A DNA stretch of 61,779 bases, taken from contig JAKUTK010000026.1 of assembly GCA_022448005.1 (NCBI GenBank), positions 1 to 61,779 of the forward strand, read 5' to 3'. The notes under the pieces were generated by a model. It saw only the letters and a program-made list of their open reading frames with translations, did not search any database and was not told the origin of the DNA. The position numbers and the translations under genes are program-made. This DNA comes from Pseudomonas sp. (GTDB lineage Bacteria; Pseudomonadota; Gammaproteobacteria; Pseudomonadales; Pseudomonadaceae). Positions 56,565 to 61,779 of the stretch are shown here, piece after piece. Numbering within the stretch: position 1 is the first letter of the stretch; every line of letters starts with the position of its first letter.

Positions 56565-57743
56565 CTAACGCTCGCGCACGCCCATCCCCATCGCCTGTCG
56601 TGCAAACCAGGCTTTGGCGGGTGGCAGCAAATCCAACCCCAGCAATCCGAGAGTTCGCCCGGCGACCGATAGGCGCCCCGACTCACCGAACAGCTGGGTC
56701 AGTTGATCGGAAAAACCTACCGTGAGTCGCTGATCCGAACGCTGCTGCTGATGGTAGCCCTGCAGTACGCTCAGGTCGCCCAGCGGAGCCGAACTGCGCA
56801 ACAGCGCGACCGCTAGCGCCTCGGTGTCCCGCAGGGATAGGTTGTAACCCTGCCCGGCAATCGGGTGCAAGCTGTGTGCAGCATTGCCCAGCACGACCAG
56901 ATTGGAGCGCACCTGTTCTTGCGCCTCGATCAGCACAAGCGGATAAAGGTGCCGCGCGCCGACCTGTTGGAACCCCCCAAGCCGATAGCCGAACGCCTGC
57001 TGCAGCTCCTCGAGAAATTCCGCTTCAGGAATCGAGGCAAGACGCGCGGCATCCCGCTCGGGGCGGGTCCAGACCAGAGCGCAACGGTTATCAGGCAGCG
57101 GCAGCAGCGCCATCGGCCCTTCATCGGTGAAACGCTCGAATGCGCGACCGCCGTGTGGGCTGCCGGGCGTTAAATTAGCGATCAGCGCCGTCTGCCCATA
57201 AGGAGACTGTTTGACCTCGATACCGAGGTGCTCGCGCAACCCCGAGCGTCCACCGTCGGCCAGTACAGCGAGATCGCAGCCGAGCGTTTGACCGTCAGTC
57301 AGCGTTAGCCGATAGCCGCCCGGCACCGCTCGCATGTGTTCGACTTCGGCAGGGCAGCGGCGGGTCACCACATCGTCATCGAGTGCTTGCCAGAGGCAGT
57401 GACCGATCCAGGCATTCTCCACGACGTAACCCAGCGCTGGCACTTGCTGGCTGGCGGCATCGAGCCGAGTGACGCCTGCCCGCCCGCGGTCTGAGACATG
57501 AATATCGGTAATCGGCTCTGCGCGCTCGGCGATTTGATCCCACACGCCCAAACGCTGGTAAATAAGCCGTGTTCCGTAGGACAACGCCGTAGAACGTGCG
57601 TCGTAGCTCGGCTGATAGTCGTGGCCCGGCTCGAATGGCTCAATCAGCTCGATTGTCCAGCCGCGTTCTTTCGCCTCACGCTGAAGTGCCAACGCCAAAC
57701 TGGCGCCAACCAGCCCACCCCCTACGATCGCCAGCGCAGCCAT
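56565..57743 (-). CDS. ubiH: 2-octaprenyl-6-methoxyphenol hydroxylase UbiH
   Basis: FAD monooxygenase of 392 residues, hydroxylating the C1 position in ubiquinone biosynthesis. Signatures: ALAIVGGGLVGASLALALQREAKERG, YDARSTALSYGTRLIYQRLGVW, LAVLADGGRSGLREHLGIEVKQSPYGQTALIANL and GNAAHSLHPIAGQGYNLSLRDTEALA. The ATG follows the pepP TAG directly with no spacer, so translation must be coupled to pepP. The pepP-ubiH order is conserved in many gammaproteobacteria. Confidence 0.92.
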   Translation of the reverse strand: MAALAIVGGGLVGASLALALQREAKERGWTIELIEPFEPGHDYQPSYDARSTALSYGTRLIYQRLGVWDQIAERAEPITDIHVSDRGRAGVTRLDAASQQVPALGYVVENAWIGHCLWQALDDDVVTRRCPAEVEHMRAVPGGYRLTLTDGQTLGCDLAVLADGGRSGLREHLGIEVKQSPYGQTALIANLTPGSPHGGRAFERFTDEGPMALLPLPDNRCALVWTRPERDAARLASIPEAEFLEELQQAFGYRLGGFQQVGARHLYPLVLIEAQEQVRSNLVVLGNAAHSLHPIAGQGYNLSLRDTEALAVALLRSSAPLGDLSVLQGYHQQQRSDQRLTVGFSDQLTQLFGESGRLSVAGRTLGLLGLDLLPPAKAWFARQAMGMGVRER

Positions 57744-59075
57744 CTACGCAACCTCGGCGGAAACCGCCATCAGTGCCTCGATATCGGCAACCGTCTTAGG
57801 CACGCCGTTCGTGAGAATCTCACAACCATGGCGAGTCACCACCACATCATCTTCGATGCGTACGCCGATGCCGCGCCACTTCTTCGCCACGTCCATGTTA
57901 TCCACGGCGACATAAATCCCCGGCTCGACGGTCATCGCCATCCCCGGCTCAAGCACACGCCATTCGCCGCCGACTTTGTAATCCCCAACATCATGCACAT
58001 CCATACCCAGCCAGTGGCCGGCGCGATGCATGTAAAAAGGTTTGTAGGCTTCATCGGCAATCAACTCGCCGACATCGCCATTGAGCAGTCCCAGTTCCAC
58101 TAGCCCGGCGGTGATGACTCGCACGGTCGCCTCGTGTGCCTCGTTCCAGTGCTTACCAGGCGCAATGTGCTTGAACGCCTCTTCGTTGGCAGCCAGCACC
58201 AGTTCGTAAATGGCTTTTTGCTCGGGCGAGAAACGGCCGTTGACCGGAAACGTTCGGGTGATGTCACTGGCGTAGCAGTCAATTTCACAACCGGCGTCGA
58301 TCAACACCAGATCGCCGTCCTTCAGCAGCGCATCGTTCTCGCGGTAGTGCAGGATGCAGGCATTCTTTCCAGCCGCGACTATTGACCCATAAGCGGGCAT
58401 CTTCGCCCCGCCCTTGCGAAACTCATAATCGAGCTCAGCTTCCAGGTGGTATTCATAGAGTCCCGCACGGCTGGCCTGCATGGCTCGAATATGGGCACGC
58501 GCAGAGATCTCTGCCGCCTGCATCATCACCTTCATCTCGTTCGCCGACTTGTACAGCCGCAAGTCGTGCAGCAGGTGATCGAGCGCAACAAACTCGTTCG
58601 GCGGCTGCGCACCCTGTCGAGCCTTGGAGCGGATGGTGTTGATCCACTCCATCAACCGGTGGTCGAACTCCTGATTGCTGCCGATGGCGTAGTAGACGCG
58701 AGAGCGGCCCTCGATCAGACCGGGAAGAATGTCGTCGATATCCCCGATAGGAAACGCGTCATCCGCGCCATACTCCGTGATCGCGCCGTCCTGCCCCGCG
58801 CGCAGGCCATCCCACAACTCGCGAGCCGGATCGCGCTCGCGACAGAACAGCACATACTCACCGTGCTCCCGGCCTGGGATCAGCGCAATCACAGCCTCAG
58901 GCTCGGGGAACCCGGAGAGATACTGAAAATCACTGTCCTGACGGTAAATATGCTCGACGTCACGGTTGCGTATATACATCGGCGCTGCCGGCAGGATGGC
59001 AATGCTGTTGGGCTCCATCTCCGCCATCAGCGCCTTGCGCCGGCGAACGTATTCGGTTCTCGGAATGCGGATCAT
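57744..59075 (-). CDS. pepP: Xaa-Pro aminopeptidase PepP
   Basis: Metallo-aminopeptidase P that removes the N-terminal residue ahead of proline, 443 residues from the ATG at 59075 (MIRIPRTEYVRRRKALMAEM). The dinuclear metal ligands are visible in LVLIDAGCEIDCYASDITRTFPVNG (two Asp), HRAGHWLGMDVHDVG (His), MAMTVEPGIYV (Glu) and GIGVRIEDDVVVT (Glu). The frame is open 67 codons upstream, overlapping ygfB, but the family N-terminus fixes the start. ygfB ends 13 bases before it, so ygfB-pepP-ubiH-ubiI read as one operon. Confidence 0.95.
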   Translation of the reverse strand: MIRIPRTEYVRRRKALMAEMEPNSIAILPAAPMYIRNRDVEHIYRQDSDFQYLSGFPEPEAVIALIPGREHGEYVLFCRERDPARELWDGLRAGQDGAITEYGADDAFPIGDIDDILPGLIEGRSRVYYAIGSNQEFDHRLMEWINTIRSKARQGAQPPNEFVALDHLLHDLRLYKSANEMKVMMQAAEISARAHIRAMQASRAGLYEYHLEAELDYEFRKGGAKMPAYGSIVAAGKNACILHYRENDALLKDGDLVLIDAGCEIDCYASDITRTFPVNGRFSPEQKAIYELVLAANEEAFKHIAPGKHWNEAHEATVRVITAGLVELGLLNGDVGELIADEAYKPFYMHRAGHWLGMDVHDVGDYKVGGEWRVLEPGMAMTVEPGIYVAVDNMDVAKKWRGIGVRIEDDVVVTRHGCEILTNGVPKTVADIEALMAVSAEVA

Positions 59076-59088
59076 GGACAGGCGGTCC

Positions 59089-59643
59089 TCAATGCAGGGA
59101 GGGCTTGGGTGTCGGCGGTACGGGTTTTGCGCACTCGGTGAATAAGAGCAAGGGCGCAACGCGCAGGTATTCCATGACTTCCATGTAGTCGCTTTCGCCG
59201 TCCTCGGACTCGTCCAGCGAATCCTGAATCTGGGCGATGGCCGCCAAGTCCTGTAAAACTTCGACGGCCTCGCCACTCAGCGCACGGTCACCGGCAACCA
59301 GCCCGAAGCCGGCCAGAAAGCTCTGGCACCACTGCCCCAGTGCGAGCGCGCGCTCGGCAAGCGGTGCATCATCGGAGGGCAGCAGCAGGACAATGGCAAT
59401 GTCATCGCCGGCGAGTTCGCCTTTGACCATTTCCTGCAGTCCGATGAGTGCTTGGCGCACCGGCTCGTCAGGTTCGGCACCCAGCAGCTCGACAGCATCG
59501 ATCAGCCAGGCTTCGGCATCGAAGCCAGCGCCGGCGCAGCTGCGCCCGAGCAACAGGCCATGCAGCTCGGCGGGTGTGACGGGTTGGGCACTACTGGCCA
59601 ACAATGTAGCGAAAGCAGCGTAAGGCGAGTTCTGAATGGGCAT
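59089..59643 (-). CDS. ygfB: YgfB/YecA family protein (UPF0149)
   Basis: 184-residue, mainly helical protein of the UPF0149/YgfB family. Diagnostic blocks: [42 protein letters not shown] and [72 protein letters not shown]. In P. aeruginosa YgfB is reported to modulate AmpC and pyocin pathways; here only the family is seen. It starts the operon ygfB-pepP-ubiH-ubiI and is divergent from the coiled-coil/zapA genes. Confidence 0.92.
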   Translation of the reverse strand: MPIQNSPYAAFATLLASSAQPVTPAELHGLLLGRSCAGAGFDAEAWLIDAVELLGAEPDEPVRQALIGLQEMVKGELAGDDIAIVLLLPSDDAPLAERALALGQWCQSFLAGFGLVAGDRALSGEAVEVLQDLAAIAQIQDSLDESEDGESDYMEVMEYLRVAPLLLFTECAKPVPPTPKPSLH

Positions 59644-59767
59644 TGGCAGCTAGGCGCGCAGAGGCGCTAATGTCTAGAATGAAGGCCTTGTATCCTAGCA
59701 TCGGCACACGAGCCAAGACCATCGAAGCCGGCCCACCCAGCGCTCGCGCCATTGACCCGGGAATCCC

Positions 59768-59977
59768 ATGGAAGACGCCGACCTGCAATTGCTGACTGCC
59801 AAGCTGGAGCAGCTGATTAAGCGCACCGAGCAACTCAAGGCGCAGAATCGTCTCCTGCGCCAGAGTGAGCAGGCGTGGCGCGAGGAGCGCGCTCATCTGA
59901 TTGAAAAGAACGAAATGGCCCGCGTGAAGGTCGAATCAATGATTTCGCGCCTGAAAGCTCTGGAGCAGGACTCATGA
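59768..59977 (+). CDS. TIGR02449 family coiled-coil protein
   Basis: 69 residues, nearly all one amphipathic coiled coil with heptads (LQLLTAKLEQLIKRTEQLKAQNRLLRQSEQAWREERAHLIEKNEMARVKVESMISRLKALEQDS). This is the TIGR02449 protein that sits directly in front of zapA in pseudomonads and resembles ZapB in form. Its stop overlaps the zapA start (ATGA). A role in cell division next to ZapA is an inference from structure and position. Confidence 0.88.
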   Translation: MEDADLQLLTAKLEQLIKRTEQLKAQNRLLRQSEQAWREERAHLIEKNEMARVKVESMISRLKALEQDS

Positions 59978-60288
59978 CCCAGCCGAACACCGTTACCGTG
60001 CACATCATGGACAAGGAATATTGCATTTCTTGCCCGCCCGAAGAGCGTAGCAATCTCGAAGGCGCCGCCCATTATCTGGACCGCAAGATGCGCGAGATTC
60101 GCAGCAGTGGCAAAGTCATTGGTGCCGATCGCGTTGCCGTCATGGCAGCGCTGAACATCACTCATGAACTGCTTCACAAGCATGACCGCCTGGACGCCGA
60201 AGCCAACAGTGCTCGCGAGCATGTTCGCTCTTTGCTGGAAAGAGTCGACAGCGCTTTAGCCGCCGATCCAAACCCTACCGGCAACTGA
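59974..60288 (+). CDS. zapA: Cell division protein ZapA
   Basis: FtsZ-associated protein that promotes Z-ring bundling, 104 residues. The N-terminal domain has VTVHIMDKEYCISCPPEERSNLEGAAHYLDRKMREIRSSGKVIGADRVAVMAALNITHELL, the ZapA family block, followed by a C-terminal coiled coil (about 65-95). It overlaps the upstream coiled-coil gene by four bases and is followed by the 6S RNA gene, a conserved order in gammaproteobacteria. Confidence 0.95.
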   Translation: MTQPNTVTVHIMDKEYCISCPPEERSNLEGAAHYLDRKMREIRSSGKVIGADRVAVMAALNITHELLHKHDRLDAEANSAREHVRSLLERVDSALAADPNPTGN

Positions 60289-60309
60289 TGAACGGGAGCC
60301 AGATTGCGT

Positions 60310-60315
60310 TATAAT
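60310..60315 (+). promoter_or_regulatory. -10 box of the 6S RNA promoter
   Basis: A perfect TATAAT hexamer about 7-8 bases before the predicted 6S RNA 5' end. The -35 region is weak. Confidence 0.65.
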
Positions 60316-60321
60316 CCCGCC

Positions 60322-60500
60322 CACTCCCTGGCATGTTCGCCAGTCTGCGATGACCCTCTCCCGATAAGCAACACCATGGAGGCTACACGTAGTGCCGGTG
60401 TGCATGTCCGCCTGACGGAAAGCCTTAAGGTACTCTGTAGTCGCCACCTTGAACTCTCGGGTTCAAGGGCCTACGCGGGCAGCGGCATGCTGGGGAGCCT
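60322..60500 (+). ncRNA. ssrS: 6S RNA (ssrS)
   Basis: Global regulator that binds the housekeeping RNA polymerase holoenzyme in stationary phase. Recognised by position (zapA - ssrS - 5-FCL) and by sequence: GGCATGTTCGCCAG near the 5' end, GCCTTAAGG, CACCTTGAAC and GGGTTCAAGGGC of the 3' half, and GCATGCTGGGGAG at the 3' end, which can pair with CTCCCTGGCATG at the 5' end to form the terminal stem. Ends are approximate (within a few bases). The 3' end runs up to a few bases from the start of the 5-FCL gene. Confidence 0.9.
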
Positions 60501-60506
60501 CATCCC

Positions 60507-61109
60507 ATGATCGTAGCCAAAGGCCTTTCTCGCCCAGCGATACGACGTCAGCTGCGCCAGGCGCGCCGCCAACTGTCTCCGACCCAGCAACGGCTGGCGG
60601 CACGAGACCTCTACCGTCAACTTGCCCAGCACCCGGTGTTTCGTCGCGCTCGCCATATCGCCTTTTATCTGCCCAACGACGGCGAGATCGACCCTCGCCC
60701 GTTAATGCTTGAAGCGCAGCGTCGCGGCAAGGCGACCTATCTGCCAGTGCTCAACGCCTGGCCGCGGACACGCATGGTGTTTCAACGGCTCATGCCGAAC
60801 GAGCGCCTGAGGCCGAATCGCTTTGGCATTGCAGAACCCGCGTTTCGCCCGAACCGGCAAAGGCGCATCTGGACACTCGATCTGGTACTGATGCCTTTGG
60901 TGGGGTTTGACGAGGACGGTGGGCGCTTGGGCATGGGCGGCGGCTTTTACGACCGAAGCCTGGCATATCGCGGCAGGCGCAAAAATGGTCACAAACCGAC
61001 ACTTCTTGGGCTCGCGCATGAGTGCCAGAAGGTGGACCGACTACCGCTAGAACCCTGGGATGTGAGCCTGCAGGCTACCGTGACGGACCTGAGTTGGTAC
61101 GGGGGATGA
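60507..61109 (+). CDS. 5-formyltetrahydrofolate cyclo-ligase
   Basis: Converts 5-formyl-THF to 5,10-methenyl-THF with ATP, 200 residues. Conserved: RRQLRQARRQLSPTQQ (basic start), RHIAFYLPNDGEIDPRPLMLEAQRRGKATYLPVL, LDLVLMPLVGFDEDGGRLGMGGGFYDRSLAY (the ATP/Mg loop) and GLAHECQKVDRLPLEPWDVSLQATVTD. The gene follows 6S RNA directly, as in E. coli ygfA, and probably depends on read-through from it; 6S 3' processing may affect its translation. Confidence 0.93.
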   Translation: MIVAKGLSRPAIRRQLRQARRQLSPTQQRLAARDLYRQLAQHPVFRRARHIAFYLPNDGEIDPRPLMLEAQRRGKATYLPVLNAWPRTRMVFQRLMPNERLRPNRFGIAEPAFRPNRQRRIWTLDLVLMPLVGFDEDGGRLGMGGGFYDRSLAYRGRRKNGHKPTLLGLAHECQKVDRLPLEPWDVSLQATVTDLSWYGG

Positions 61110-61164
61110 GGCGGGGCGGGTGACGCGGAGAGTGTCGCTAGCCGCATCCATGCGGCGGACTCGA

Positions 61165-61314
61165 TCAGCGCTGAAGCTGCTGAGAGTGACTGATCGGAAC
61201 CATCGAAGACGAATCTCCTGATTGCTCCCAAAGGCCCTGCGTATAGCCGGTAGTAACGACACCGAGGCCAAAGATCAGCACCAATATCCAAAGAATATCT
61301 GGCTTGCGTTTCAT
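61165..61314 (-). CDS. Tiny single-span membrane protein, unknown
   Basis: 49 residues: MKRKPDILWILVLIFGLGVVTTG forms one hydrophobic helix after a basic start, followed by a short polar tail ending SHSQQLQR. GGAGG lies 9 bases before the ATG, supporting expression. It converges with the 5-FCL gene. No family recognised. Similar tiny proteins are common and often unannotated. Confidence 0.5.
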   Translation of the reverse strand: MKRKPDILWILVLIFGLGVVTTGYTQGLWEQSGDSSSMVPISHSQQLQR

Positions 61315-61507
61315 AGTTTTCGCCTCCCCCTGCCAGGCGAATAGTTTCATTCGAGTCAGTATCGTTTTAGTTTTTCAGACTCGACAATGCCAACCTCAAG
61401 CGCGGCATTCTCCGCTATGCACCGATGCCGCGCAAACAGGCGTTGCGACCGGTTGTCGGGGAGTTTCGCTTGAGAACCCAAGATGCAGATAGCAGCGAGC
61501 AAAGACC

Positions 61508-61779
61508 ATGCCGTACTGGCTCATGAAGTCCGAACCCGACGAGTTTTCAATCGCAAACCTACAGCAACTAGAAACCGGTCGTTGGGACGGTGTGCGCAAT
61601 TATCAAGCGCGCAACTTCCTACGAAATATGATCGAGGGGGACCTGTTCTTCTTCTATCACTATAGCTGCGCAGTACCGTGTATCGCCGGCATCGGAAAAT
61701 TCACCCGCAGCGCTTATCAGGACCCAACTGCACTGGATCCCGACTGCCCGTATTACGATTCGAAGGCAACTACGTCCAA
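61508..61779 (+). CDS. EVE-domain protein (C-terminus outside window)
   Basis: The first 90 residues begin MPYWLMKSEPDEFSIANLQQLETGRWDGVRNYQARNFLRNMIEGDLFFFYHYSC, the EVE (DUF55, ASCH/PUA-like) signature with the aromatic cage region and the conserved WDGVRNYQARN. EVE domains bind modified bases in nucleic acids. The rest of the usual ~150 residues is cut by the window edge. It is the same order (5-FCL then EVE protein) as in other pseudomonads. Confidence 0.9.
   Translation, partial: MPYWLMKSEPDEFSIANLQQLETGRWDGVRNYQARNFLRNMIEGDLFFFYHYSCAVPCIAGIGKFTRSAYQDPTALDPDCPYYDSKATTS

Overview
The window is a gene-dense, high-GC chromosomal segment from a gammaproteobacterium, almost certainly a Pseudomonas of the stutzeri type (Stutzerimonas). 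The evidence is algB-kinB, an OpdH-type OprD porin beside tctDE/tctCBA, the pepP-ubiH-ubiI and ygfB-zapA-6S RNA-5-FCL block, a GTAGGAG...CTCCTAC palindromic repeat of the pseudomonad REP type, and Pseudomonas-like gene neighbourhoods. Species assignment is inference. I see no prophage, insertion sequence, CRISPR array, tRNA or rRNA.

Layout. 1-3.0 kb: Pst phosphate uptake (3' end of pstC outside the window, then pstS), with Pho-box arrays in front of both genes. 3.0-7.1 kb: acyl-CoA thioesterase, a membrane diguanylate cyclase, an AEC permease, an orphan periplasmic binding protein and a small membrane protein. 7.2-16.3 kb: recC-recB-recD, interrupted before recD by three 65-bp palindromes in a 147-bp tandem array. 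16.5-19.3 kb: a secreted tandem-Cache protein and a Na/Pi cotransporter with a strongly folded leader. 19.4-27.3 kb: a TAXI-TRAP transporter opposed to a PAS chemoreceptor and a 7TM-DISM diguanylate cyclase. 27.2-34.8 kb: a complete tricarboxylate uptake locus (TctE/TctD sensor pair, OpdH porin, TctCBA and a co-translated AbrB-like membrane protein). 34.9-37.7 kb: a nucleoside-recognition (SpmA/SpmB-like) membrane protein, a structured non-coding stretch and three small stress-type genes. 37.9-47.6 kb: algB-kinB, DUF1330, lipoprotein amidase, a dsbA-EEP-GGDEF operon, cytochrome c4 and engB. 47.6-55.1 kb: glycine cleavage gcvT-gcvH-gcvP and a ferric-iron ABC importer. 55.2-61.8 kb: two ubiquinone hydroxylases, pepP, ygfB, a coiled-coil protein, zapA, 6S RNA, 5-FCL, a tiny membrane protein and the start of an EVE-domain protein.

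How the parts work together. Nutrient import dominates (phosphate, C4/C6 acids, iron, glutamate-type TAXI substrates). Three diguanylate cyclases, all with an intact GGEEF active site and an RxxD inhibitory site, plus one chemoreceptor form the signalling layer. No c-di-GMP phosphodiesterase is present. A pattern running through the window is that every binding-protein gene (pstS, tctC, TAXI subunit, iron-binding protein) is followed by a stable RNA hairpin before its permease gene, which would let the abundant periplasmic protein be made in excess.

I found no clearly new multi-gene system. The best candidates for new biology are the nested leader hairpin of the Na/Pi transporter, the structured gcvH-gcvP spacer, the structured region at 36.1-36.55 kb, the free-standing tandem-Cache protein with an Anr/Dnr-like site, and the AbrB-like protein tied to the tricarboxylate transporter.
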